Shown here: piece by piece, positions 1 to 5,910 of the stretch
Layout of the letters: each line of letters begins with the position of its first letter
Numbering within the stretch: position 1 is the first letter of the stretch
Assembly (NCBI RefSeq): GCF_039539445.1
Contig: NZ_BAABDD010000056.1
Coordinates: 1 to 9,382 of the forward strand
DNA: 9,382 bases
Direction of reading: 5' to 3'
Source: Salinactinospora qingdaonensis
GTDB lineage: Bacteria > Actinomycetota > Actinomycetes > Streptosporangiales > Streptosporangiaceae
Made by a program: the position numbers and the translations under genes
Notes under the pieces: generated by a model
Seen by the model: the letters and a program-made list of their open reading frames with translations, nothing else
Database searches by the model: none
Told to the model about the DNA's origin: nothing

Positions 1-35
1 CGGTCTGGCGGTGCCTCCGGTGCCCGGTGACACCA

Positions 36-62
36 CCCCCCGGATCATCGATGACAGGGGGG
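36..62. terminator. Hairpin near left edge, possible terminator
   Basis: Six C (36-41) face six G (57-62), and the middle contains a self-complementary TCATCGATGA (45-54), so the segment can fold almost end to end. On the plus strand the first 30 bases read in one frame as RSGGASGAR followed by TGA (28-30), six bases before the hairpin. This would suit the 3' end of a plus-strand gene lying mostly outside the window, convergent with the amylase. Nine residues are too few to call that gene, so it is not listed separately. Confidence 0.35.
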
Positions 63-87
63 ACCAGTCCTGCCGGGCCCGAAGGCC

Positions 88-110
88 GGGAGTTCCCTTG
101 CGGAACTCCC
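88..110. terminator. 9-bp hairpin, probable intrinsic terminator
   Basis: GGGAGTTCC (88-96) and GGAACTCCC (102-110) form a perfect 9-bp stem with loop CTTGC, followed on the plus strand by TAAAAGG. It lies just after the 36-62 hairpin and could be a second terminator for a gene entering from the left. There is no strong T tract, as is common for actinobacterial terminators. Being symmetric, it could act on either strand. Confidence 0.4.
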
Positions 111-182
111 TAAAAGGTAATGGGGGGGTATGCCGGTGGGGTGGTGGCTGAGAACACGCCGGAACCCGCCGAGCCGCCCCGT

Positions 183-367
183 CTGCCCGGTTGCGGTGGT
201 GGCTCCCCGCCTGCCTTGTCGTGGTGCTCGCCCCCTGGTTGCCTCGTCACGGCGTCGACCCCGCTCTCGCCTGCCCGGTTGTGGTGGTGGTCTCGTTCCC
301 GTCTGCCCGGTTGCGGCGTCGGCCCCGGCCTCCGCCTGCCTTGTCGTGGTGGTGGCTCCACGTGGGC
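183..367. repeat. Degenerate GC-rich minisatellite, about six units of 28-33 bp
   Basis: Units begin near 183, 211, 242, 271, 303 and 336. Most start CTGCCCGGTTG or CTGCCTTGTCG, continue with GTGGTGGTGG-like sequence and end in a C-rich stretch. Units 1, 4 and 5 share the CCCGGTTG form and units 2 and 6 the CCTTGTCG form, so the array looks like an alternating higher-order repeat that has drifted. The unit length varies and is not a multiple of three. Open frames across it on both strands give low-complexity arginine/proline/threonine peptides without a supported start, so I read it as non-coding. Confidence 0.6.
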
Positions 368-416
368 CCCAGCCCCCGTCGTGACACCCGTGCCACCTCA
401 GGCACAGCCCGCCCCG

Positions 417-452
417 GGCTGCTGAGATCGCGAAGCGGTCGAGGCACGAGCG
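417..452 (+). repeat. Dispersed repeat, A module (left copy)
   Basis: This 36-base segment matches 8856-8891 on the same strand with 3 mismatches (423, 438, 446). Its core is an almost palindromic GATCGCGAAGCGGTC; the right copy, with GCGATC, forms a perfect 6-bp stem around GAA. It is non-coding and flanked downstream by the B module at 564-585. Short palindromic modules of this kind are typical of intergenic dispersed repeats, but copy number elsewhere cannot be judged from this window. Confidence 0.6.
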
Positions 453-563
453 GCGGGAAACCCCGCACGCTCTCCCCAGACCGAAGCCACACCCCGCCAC
501 ATTGCCCCTGGGGGGCGACAGCGGACACGCCCCTCATCGCGCCCACCCTCGCCCGCACCGACC

Positions 564-585
564 TTTTCAAAAAACAACAACCTAG
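564..585 (+). repeat. Dispersed repeat, B module (left copy)
   Basis: An AT-rich 22-mer, TTTTCAAAA followed by A, ACAACAACCTAG, in very GC-rich surroundings. It matches the reverse complement of 8787-8808 at 21 of 22 positions. Upstream similarity extends patchily through a CATCGC...CCAC.CTCGCC stretch (about 535-553 here, 8811-8830 minus strand on the right). A long inverted repeat starts at the base after it. It has no coding potential. Confidence 0.6.
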
Positions 586-627
586 CCGGTGTGGGCCGAG
601 CGGGACCGTCCGCTCGGCCCACACCGG
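586..627. repeat. 18-bp perfect inverted repeat
   Basis: Arms 586-603 and 610-627 are exact reverse complements over 18 bases, with a 6-base loop (GACCGT). It directly abuts the CCTAG end of the B module, so it may be part of the repeat or a terminator. It is the first of four perfect inverted repeats between 586 and 796. A backup terminator for the amylase (minus strand) or for a plus-strand gene from the left are both possible. Confidence 0.6.
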
Positions 628-638
628 AAGCGGCGGGA

Positions 639-672
639 GCGCGGGGGCGGGGAAGGACGGGCGCCCCCGCGC
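639..672. repeat. 11-bp perfect inverted repeat
   Basis: GCGCGGGGGCG (639-649) pairs exactly with 662-672 across a 12-base loop. The plus strand here also fits a G-quadruplex pattern (G runs at 635-637, 643-647, 649-652 and 659-661), which would compete with the hairpin. Confidence 0.45.
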
Positions 673-692
673 CACCAAAGCGGGGGATGCAC

Positions 693-726
693 GGGGCGTG
701 CCGCGGGGGATGCGGCGGCACGCCCC
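693..726. repeat. 12-bp perfect inverted repeat
   Basis: GGGGCGTGCCGC (693-704) pairs exactly with 715-726, loop 10 bases. The loop side overlaps the second of two direct copies of GCGGGGGATGC (680-690 and 703-713). It lies about 110 bases beyond the amylase stop on the amylase strand and could be a secondary terminator. Confidence 0.45.
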
Positions 727-757
727 CACCGCGGCGCCGTTGGCAGCGCGTCGCGGT

Positions 758-796
758 GGGCCGGGAAGCGCAGGCGGGCGTGTCGCTTCCCGGCCC
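758..796 (-). terminator. Probable amylase terminator
   Basis: GGGCCGGGAAGCG (758-770) and its exact complement (784-796) give a 13-bp stem with a 13-base loop. On the minus strand it begins about 40 bases after the amylase stop codon (837-839). It lacks a clear U run, which is common for actinobacterial terminators. Three further inverted repeats follow in the direction of transcription. Confidence 0.6.
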
Positions 797-836
797 GCTT
801 CGCTGTCATGAGGCGGGGCTCACCGGTGTCCCCGCG

Positions 837-2975
837 CTAGGACCAGGTGCCGGTGAGGGTCTGAGCGCACCCGCCGGCGTTGTCCTCGGCCGTGGCGCTG
901 CGGTTGGCGCCGCTCTCCCATTCGACGGTGCCGTCGGTGGTGAGTTTGACGTACTTGTATTCGAAGGTGGTGTCGGCGGGCAGGTCGACAGTGGCCGTCC
1001 AGACCGGGTAGGTGTCGGCGGAGAGGTGGAGGCCGTTGGCGGGGTCCCAGGCGCCGAGTTCGGGGAGGCTGCCCACGACGTAGACCTCTTGGCCGTAGCT
1101 GGTCTCCACCGTGGCCTCGAACGACGAGGAGATGGTGCTGCACTCCGAGCCGCCGCCCGAGGTCTGGTTCCAGGTGTCGGTCAGCGTCGCCGACGAGCCC
1201 GAAACCGTGGCCGAGCGGTTCGGGTCGTTCTCCCATTCGAGGGTGCCGTCGGTGGTGAGTTTGACGTATTTGTATTCGAAGGTGGTGTCGGCGGGCAGGT
1301 CGAGGGTGGCCGTCCAGACCGGGTAGGTGTCGGCGGAGAGGTGGAGGCCGTTGGCGGGGTCCCAGGCGCCGAGTTCGGGGAGGCTGCCCACGACGTAGAC
1401 CTCTTGGCCGTAGCTGGTCTCCACCGTGGCGTTGAAGGAGGTCGAGACGGTGTCGCCCTCCTCGCCGGGGTCGCAGCCTTCGGGGTCGGTGCAGCTTCCC
1501 AGCGCGTCCACGTGCAGCGCGAGCGCGCCGTTGGCCGGTACCTGCGCGGTCAGTGTGCCGCCCGAGACCTCGTAACTGTTGGGGGAGTCGCAGGTGTCGT
1601 CGACGAAGGTGCCGTTGGCGACGTCGCAGTACTCGCCGTCGGGCAGGTTGGTGTCGAAGGTGGCGTTCCACGCGCTGCCGGTGGCGTTGAAGGCCGCGAA
1701 CCCGCTGGAGCCGCGGGTGAAGGCCAGTTGCCCGCTGTTGCCGCTGTGCCAGTCGCCGGCGCTGGTGCCCTCGACCGCGTTGTGGAAGCCCACCATGCCG
1801 GCGACGTCGCGGTGCTCGCAGACCCAGGCGGAGTCGTCGCAGTCTGTGGCCAGGGTGGTGCCGTCGGAGGCCATCGGTGGCCCCTGATCGGTGCTGCCGG
1901 ACCAGTCGTAGCTCGACATCACTTTGGGGGTGCCGTAGGGGTGGGCCAGCAGGAACGACTGTGCCAGGTCGTAGCGGGCGCGGTCGTTTCGGTGGGTCAG
2001 GATGGGGTCGCTGCGCTGGGTGTCGTGGTTGGCCACGAAGACCGAGGCGGCGTCGCCGCCGATGCTCATGCTCGACCCCAGGCTCGACAGCCCGCTGAGG
2101 TTGCCGTCGGCGAAGGCGTGGCTGACCGAGCGGTGGTAGTCGAACTCGGTGACGTCGCCGTCGCCGGTGTACTCGCTTTCGGAGATGGCGCTGTCGGCGA
2201 TGACCTCCTGGTAGATGTAAGGTGCGCCGCCCCAGTAGGGCACCTCGTCGAGCTGGCTGCGCACGGCGCTGATGTCGGCCGGCGCCATGTGTTTGGCCGC
2301 GTCGATCCGGAAGCCGGCCACCCCCAGAGAGATGAGTTCGTTGAGGTACCTGGCCTCCATCTCGCGGACGTAGCTGGTCTCGGTCTTGAGGTCGGACAGT
2401 CCGACCAGTTCGCAGTGACGCACTTCCCACGGGTCGCCCCAGTTGCTGATATCGCTGCGGCAGTCGTGGAAGTCCTGGCTGCTGTAGCCGTACTGGCCGT
2501 CGCCGAAGAGGTCGGCGTAGCTGTACTTGTCGTAGGAGGAGCCGGCGCTGCCGTCCCCGCTGTCGATCGAGCCGGTGCCGGTCATGTGGTTGAGGATCGC
2601 GTCGACGTAGATCTTGACGCCGACGTCGCGGCACCGGGTGACCATGTCGACGAAGTCGGCGCGGGTTCCGCGTCGCGTCTGGTCGATCGTGTAGGAGACC
2701 GGCTGGTAGTCCTGCCACCAGGGGTACCCCTCGTCGGGGAGCACCACGTGCTCTTGGGGCGGGGAGACCTGAACCGCGCCGTAGCCGTTGGGGCCGAGGA
2801 CGTCCTCGCACTCTTGGGCCACTGACTCCCAGCGCCACTGGAACAAGTGCACGATCGCGTCGCCGTTGGCTGTCGCGGCTTGGGCTGGTTTGCTCTGTAC
2901 GAGGGGCGGCAGGGACAGCAGGGCGAGGCCGAGGAGCATCACCAGTCCAGCCGCCAGGGATCTGCGAACCGTCAT
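837..2975 (-). CDS. aml: Secreted alpha-amylase, GH13 with two C-terminal CBM20 domains
   Basis: The 712-residue product should hydrolyse internal alpha-1,4 bonds of starch outside the cell. Residues 1-33 are a Sec signal peptide (basic MTVRR, hydrophobic core, probable cut after AQA). GH13 region I is DAILNH (D125-H130); region II GFRIDAAKH has nucleophile D225; region III has acid/base E257 in YQEVI; region IV is FVANHD with D318. The catalytic set is complete. A beta domain (about 385-493) and an acidic, Gly/Pro-containing linker lead to two CBM20 domains (about 509-593 and 613-712), each with LGAWDP, EYKYVK and a WE..(N/P)NR-type binding pattern. The layout resembles Streptomyces alpha-amylases. 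ATG 2973-2975 is preferred because AGGAGA (2981-2986) lies five bases upstream and the signal peptide starts there; the ATG at 3050 lacks both. The gene is monocistronic. Maltotriose-forming or similar specificity cannot be excluded. Confidence 0.95.
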   Translation of the reverse strand: MTVRRSLAAGLVMLLGLALLSLPPLVQSKPAQAATANGDAIVHLFQWRWESVAQECEDVLGPNGYGAVQVSPPQEHVVLPDEGYPWWQDYQPVSYTIDQTRRGTRADFVDMVTRCRDVGVKIYVDAILNHMTGTGSIDSGDGSAGSSYDKYSYADLFGDGQYGYSSQDFHDCRSDISNWGDPWEVRHCELVGLSDLKTETSYVREMEARYLNELISLGVAGFRIDAAKHMAPADISAVRSQLDEVPYWGGAPYIYQEVIADSAISESEYTGDGDVTEFDYHRSVSHAFADGNLSGLSSLGSSMSIGGDAASVFVANHDTQRSDPILTHRNDRARYDLAQSFLLAHPYGTPKVMSSYDWSGSTDQGPPMASDGTTLATDCDDSAWVCEHRDVAGMVGFHNAVEGTSAGDWHSGNSGQLAFTRGSSGFAAFNATGSAWNATFDTNLPDGEYCDVANGTFVDDTCDSPNSYEVSGGTLTAQVPANGALALHVDALGSCTDPEGCDPGEEGDTVSTSFNATVETSYGQEVYVVGSLPELGAWDPANGLHLSADTYPVWTATLDLPADTTFEYKYVKLTTDGTLEWENDPNRSATVSGSSATLTDTWNQTSGGGSECSTISSSFEATVETSYGQEVYVVGSLPELGAWDPANGLHLSADTYPVWTATVDLPADTTFEYKYVKLTTDGTVEWESGANRSATAEDNAGGCAQTLTGTWS
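914..1115 (-). repeat. CBM20 coding repeat, distal copy
   Basis: This stretch in the last CBM20 domain matches 1229-1430 at an offset of 315 bases (105 codons), with only four mismatches (926, 954, 989, 990) in 202 bases. Positions 991-1115 are identical to 1306-1430. Synonymous sites are conserved too, so this is a recent in-frame duplication or gene conversion, not just protein-level constraint. Confidence 0.9.
1229..1430 (-). repeat. CBM20 coding repeat, proximal copy
   Basis: Partner of 914-1115, within the first CBM20 domain. Similarity stops abruptly at both ends: at the N-terminal side of the domains the codons diverge at once (1431 against 1116), and after the WE motif the two domains have different tails. 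Confidence 0.9.
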
Positions 2976-2980
2976 CACAC

Positions 2981-2986
2981 TCTCCT
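2981..2986 (-). promoter_or_regulatory. Amylase ribosome binding site
   Basis: The minus strand reads AGGAGA, then GTGTG, then ATG at 2975. It decides between this start and the in-frame ATG at 3050, which has no comparable site. Confidence 0.8.
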
Positions 2987-3001
2987 GAACGGGGGATGGC
3001 G

Positions 3002-3030
3002 GTGGCGCTCCCGCCATGAGAGAGCGCCAC
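3002..3030. promoter_or_regulatory. 9-bp inverted repeat in the amylase leader
   Basis: GTGGCGCTC (3002-3010) and GAGCGCCAC (3022-3030) are exact complements separated by 11 bases. The repeat lies 27-55 bases upstream of the amylase start, within the predicted 5' untranslated region. It may be a stabilising or regulatory RNA hairpin, or a binding site for a LacI-type sugar regulator, whose sites are often palindromic with GCGC-containing arms. The sequence alone does not choose between these. Confidence 0.45.
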
Positions 3031-3044
3031 ACGCCTGAAAATCT

Positions 3045-3069
3045 CTGCAAGCTTTACAAGAACTTGCAT
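3045..3069 (-). promoter_or_regulatory. CTTGCA heptamer cluster, candidate maltose-regulator operator
   Basis: The minus strand has CTTGCAG (3045-3051) and CTTGTAA (3054-3060), a direct repeat with a 9-base period, and the plus strand has CTTGCAT (3063-3069) at the same period. Repeated CTTGCAG-like heptamers are known in Streptomyces alpha-amylase and maltose operon promoters, where the LacI-family repressor MalR/Reg1 acts. Here they sit just after the predicted transcription start, a good place for repression relieved by maltose. The regulator gene is not in the window. Confidence 0.55.
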
Positions 3070-3078
3070 TGAGTGATG

Positions 3079-3107
3079 AAGGTAACAAGGTCGCGTTGAT
3101 TTGTGAA
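3079..3107 (-). promoter_or_regulatory. Predicted amylase promoter
   Basis: The minus strand has TTCACA (3102-3107) as -35, a 17-base spacer, and TACCTT (3079-3084) as -10, fitting the vegetative sigma pattern TTGACN/TANNNT of actinobacteria. The start point would be near 3072, giving a leader of about 97 bases that contains the CTTGCA heptamers and the 3002-3030 inverted repeat. Confidence 0.5.
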
Positions 3108-3389
3108 CGTCCCGCGTCGCTGCCGTTGCTCCCTCGTTTCGCCCTATAGAAAGTCGGGTTGAGCAGCAGAAATATCGCGTTTTGTCGGGGGTGGCCTCTC
3201 CTGGGGGGCTCTCTGGCATCGTGTTGACCAGCGAATTTGTAGCGCACGTGAGTGAGAAAGGTTCAGAAAGAAATTTCAGACCTTGTGGTGACTGTTCGTT
3301 GGTGGCGCTTGTGCTCGCGCCGGCCCCCGTGACCGTGCGGCGCTCCCACCGAGCATTGCTGCCTGCCCCTTCCGTCCTCACACACGACA
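3108..3389. other. Intergenic region between transporter operon and amylase
   Basis: About 280 bases without a credible gene. Parts are unusually AT-rich for this genome (3167-3184 and 3225-3283). A partly palindromic segment at 3258-3284 has 5-base ends AAGGT/ACCTT and TTCAGA twice inside. A weak second minus-strand promoter with TATAGG around 3144-3149 is conceivable but has no good -35. Open frames crossing this stretch are extensions of shadow frames. Confidence 0.5.
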
Positions 3390-3435
3390 CGGCCGGGCGC
3401 GGAGCGCGGCATACGCCGCAGCCCGCACCCGGCCG
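3390..3435 (-). terminator. Terminator of the transporter operon
   Basis: The outer arms CGGCCGGG (3390-3397) and CCCGGCCG (3428-3435) are exact complements, and pairing continues inward with one wobble to an inner GCGGC/GCCGC stem, so almost all 46 bases fold. It begins 25 bases after the stop codon of the last gene (3461-3463). No U run is evident. Confidence 0.65.
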
Positions 3436-3460
3436 CGGGGAAGGGCGGCCCGCGAAGGGC

Positions 3461-4768
3461 CTACTCGGTGAGGATGTCGATCTCGCGCGGGGTGGGCCGC
3501 TCCAGGTCGAAGGACTCCAGCGGCCCCTCGCCACGGTCGGTCACCATGGGCTCTTGCAGGATCTCAGGCGTGCCGCCGGCGTTGAACTGGCTGACAAAGG
3601 CGCCGTCGTAGCCGGCGTGGTCATCCTCGGTGGCCACGAACGGCACCAGCCCGGGGCCGGAGAAGTCGTTGGAGTTGACCGCGTCGAGCAGGCTCTGGCG
3701 CGTCGGCTCGGGACCGGCCGCCTCCAGCGCACGGGCGAACTGGGTGGCTTGCACCATGCCGTAGAGCATGGTGTTGGTGAAGGGCTCCTCGACGCCCATC
3801 TCCTCGTGCACCTTGCGGTAGAAGGTGATCCACGGGTCGTCGCTCATGGTGATCTGCGGCAGGTAGCCAGTACTGATCATGCCGTCGAGCATCTGGTCGG
3901 CGGGCAGGTTCTCGCCGCCGAACTCCTTGAGCAGCCCCATCAGCGTCGCGGTGTCGGCGCCGATGCTGCTGACCACGAACTGCGGTTGCCAGTCGATGGC
4001 CTGGGCCTCCAGCATCGCCAGTGCGGTGAACGCCGGGATGCACGAACACACCAGCACCTCGACCCCCGCGTCCTTCAGCTCGGCCATCTGCGGGCTGATG
4101 TTGGTGGAGCTGGACTCGTAGCTTTGCTGCGAAACCACGTTGTCGGACAGGTACTGGTCGAGCCCGGCCCGAGAGTCGGTCCCCACATCGTCGTTCTGTT
4201 GTAGGTAGCCCACCTTGGCGTCGGGGAAGTTCTCGGCGATGAAGGCGCCCTGGACTTTCGACTCCTTGGTGTAGTCGACCTGGTAGCCGTAGGTGAGCGG
4301 GTACTCTTCGGGCTGGTTCCACATCAGCGCCCCCGAGGAGACGAACAGGTCGGGCACCCCCTCCTCATTGAGGAAGTCCAAGACCTTGGAGTGCGTGGGC
4401 GTACCCAGACCGCCCACCATCGCGAAGATCTCCTCGCGTAGCACCAGATCCCGGGTGACCTCCACGGTTCGGGTGGGGTCGTAGCCGTCGTCCTCGACCA
4501 CGTACTCGATCTCGCGCCCGTGGACGCCGCCGTTTTCGTTGATGTAGTCGTAGACCGCCCCTGCCCCGATGGAGATCTGGAGGTAACCGGGGGCGGCCGG
4601 TCCCGTCAGCGGCTGGTGCGAGCCGATCACGACCGTGTCTTCGGTGACACCGGGTGCCACGTCGAGCTCGCTGGAGCCGGTGTCCTCGACGTCGCCCGCC
4701 CCGGCACAGGATGTCAGCAGGAGGGTAGCCGCGCCTGCGGCGGCGATAGTGAGCTTTCGTGATTGCAT
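3461..4768 (-). CDS. ABC transporter substrate-binding lipoprotein, branched-chain amino acid/amide (HAAT) type
   Basis: A 435-residue extracytoplasmic receptor that should bind the imported solute and deliver it to the LivHM channel. It has a basic start (MQSRK), a hydrophobic stretch and lipobox LLTSC with acylated Cys21, so the mature protein is membrane-anchored. The fold matches the type I periplasmic-binding (Peripla_BP_6, LivJ/LivK-like) family: IGSHQPLTGPAAP (48-60), INENGGVHGREIEYVVEDD (76-94) and a second-lobe region around GYLQQNDDVGTDS (187-199) are typical. The ATG follows GGGAG by about eight bases. It is the last gene of the operon, 66 bases after livM, and is followed by a terminator. 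An unusual C-S-C pair (C241, C243) falls near a strand end. Ligands in this family include branched-chain or aromatic amino acids, amides, urea and carboxylates, so the substrate is left open. Confidence 0.88.
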   Translation of the reverse strand: MQSRKLTIAAAGAATLLLTSCAGAGDVEDTGSSELDVAPGVTEDTVVIGSHQPLTGPAAPGYLQISIGAGAVYDYINENGGVHGREIEYVVEDDGYDPTRTVEVTRDLVLREEIFAMVGGLGTPTHSKVLDFLNEEGVPDLFVSSGALMWNQPEEYPLTYGYQVDYTKESKVQGAFIAENFPDAKVGYLQQNDDVGTDSRAGLDQYLSDNVVSQQSYESSSTNISPQMAELKDAGVEVLVCSCIPAFTALAMLEAQAIDWQPQFVVSSIGADTATLMGLLKEFGGENLPADQMLDGMISTGYLPQITMSDDPWITFYRKVHEEMGVEEPFTNTMLYGMVQATQFARALEAAGPEPTRQSLLDAVNSNDFSGPGLVPFVATEDDHAGYDGAFVSQFNAGGTPEILQEPMVTDRGEGPLESFDLERPTPREIDILTE

Positions 4769-4834
4769 TGCTGTTCTCCCGACGGTGATTAGGGATGGTG
4801 GAGCCAGCGGCGTTGGCGGCCACCGGTGTGGGCG

Positions 4835-5908
4835 TCAACGGCGTTGCCACCGGCGACGGAGGCGGCTAAGGGCGCCTTGGATGCCTTGCGGCCATGCGAG
4901 AACGACGGCGATGAGGATCACGCCGTACAAGACGATGGGCAGGTTGTTGGAGACCTTGCTCTCCAGCTCCAGAGCGTCGGCCAGCGTTTCGCCCCAGACC
5001 TCGAAGTAGACCAGCGCGAGCGCGCCCCATAGCGCCCCCCAAAGGCTGCCCATGCCCCCGAGAATGAGCGCGGCCAGCAGACTGAGGCTGAGCACAACGC
5101 TGAACGAGCTTGGGGTGGCCGTGCCCAGCAGGTATGCCTGGAGTCCGCCGGCGAGCCCGCCGCAGCCGGCGCTGATGACGAACGCGACCACCTTGGTGCG
5201 GCCCACCTTGATTCCGGCCAGGGCGGCGGCACTCTCGTCGTCGCGGATCGCCCGCATCTGGCGGCCCAAGCGCCCCTTGCTGATGGTGGCCAGCGCGACC
5301 AGGGCCAGCAGAACCGCCAGCCAGACCGCCCACGCCTGCCAGCGCGTGTCGGGGATGACCCCCGCGAGCGCCGGCGGCGCGCCTCGGGTGGAAAACGACA
5401 GTCCGTTGCTACCGCCGAGCACCTCGGGGAAGCGCAGGGCGACCGCCGGCAGCCCCACCGCCAGCGTCAGTGTCGCCCCGGCCAGGTAGGGACCGTGCAG
5501 TCGCGCGCTCGCCGCGCCCACCAGCACACCGGCCACACAGCTCGCCACGACCGTGATCACCAGGTTCAACCACAGCGGCACCATCGGCACGTTGGTCACC
5601 AGCAGCGCCGTCGTGTAAGCGCCGATGAACATGAAAGCGCCGTGGCCCAGCGAGATTTGGCCGCTGAAGCCGACCAGCAGGCCCAGACCCGCCACTGCCA
5701 GCGTGTAGTAGCCGATACTGGCGATGCGCAGATCGGTCAGCGAGTCGGTCATCGAGGTGAGGGCCACCACCGCGGCGAAGGCGGCCAGCGCCCCCAGCAG
5801 GTGCCGGGCCAACAGCGGCATCGCGGCCCAGCGGGCGGCGATGCCGCCACGCTCGGGGGGAGCGCTCGGGGCGGGGGCCGCCCCGCGTTGTTTCACGGAC
5901 GAGGCCAT
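4835..5908 (-). CDS. livM: ABC transporter permease, LivM type
   Basis: A 357-residue inner-membrane subunit that pairs with LivH to form the importer channel. A mobile-looking Ala/Pro-rich cytoplasmic N-terminus (about 1-32) precedes the first membrane span. Family hallmarks are GFSGQISLGHGAF (80-92), the cytoplasmic coupling loop GRLGRQMRAIRDDESAAALAGI (212-233) that contacts the ATPases, and LGGMGSLWGALWGA (283-296). It ends in a basic RRRWQRR tail. Length is usual for LivM. The ATG is two bases after the livH stop and is preceded by AAAGGTG, so translation is probably coupled. The substrate is unknown, as for the binding protein. Confidence 0.93.
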   Translation of the reverse strand: MASSVKQRGAAPAPSAPPERGGIAARWAAMPLLARHLLGALAAFAAVVALTSMTDSLTDLRIASIGYYTLAVAGLGLLVGFSGQISLGHGAFMFIGAYTTALLVTNVPMVPLWLNLVITVVASCVAGVLVGAASARLHGPYLAGATLTLAVGLPAVALRFPEVLGGSNGLSFSTRGAPPALAGVIPDTRWQAWAVWLAVLLALVALATISKGRLGRQMRAIRDDESAAALAGIKVGRTKVVAFVISAGCGGLAGGLQAYLLGTATPSSFSVVLSLSLLAALILGGMGSLWGALWGALALVYFEVWGETLADALELESKVSNNLPIVLYGVILIAVVLAWPQGIQGALSRLRRRWQRR

Positions 5909-5910
5909 CG

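Noticed and set aside
1..48. Minus-strand start at 46-48 reading MIRGVVSPGTGG leftwards out of the window
   Set aside because: No ribosome binding site precedes it and the start lies inside a hairpin; too short to judge.
183..367. Possible CRISPR array
   Set aside because: Units are contiguous and degenerate with no distinct spacers, and no cas gene is present.
45..500. Reading frames across the minisatellite on both strands
   Set aside because: The units are not a multiple of three, the peptides are low-complexity, and there is no start signal.
591..2825. Long plus-strand open frame (744 codons) antisense to the amylase
   Set aside because: It is a shadow of the amylase gene: Val/Gly/Ala-rich without domain structure, no start signal, and created by the GC bias of the coding strand.
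2976..3050. Upstream in-frame ATG (3050) as amylase start
   Set aside because: It has no ribosome binding site, and the signal peptide and AGGAGA both point to 2975. The extra 25 residues would bury the signal peptide, and the region carries the heptamers and the inverted repeat.
820..3534. Even longer minus-strand frame (904 codons) overlapping the amylase and the binding-protein end
   Set aside because: It is extremely Arg/Pro/Gly-rich, has no motifs, and runs in another frame through a gene with a complete set of catalytic residues.
3182..4204. Plus-strand 340-codon frame antisense to the binding protein
   Set aside because: It is a shadow frame of a gene with a clear lipobox and family motifs.
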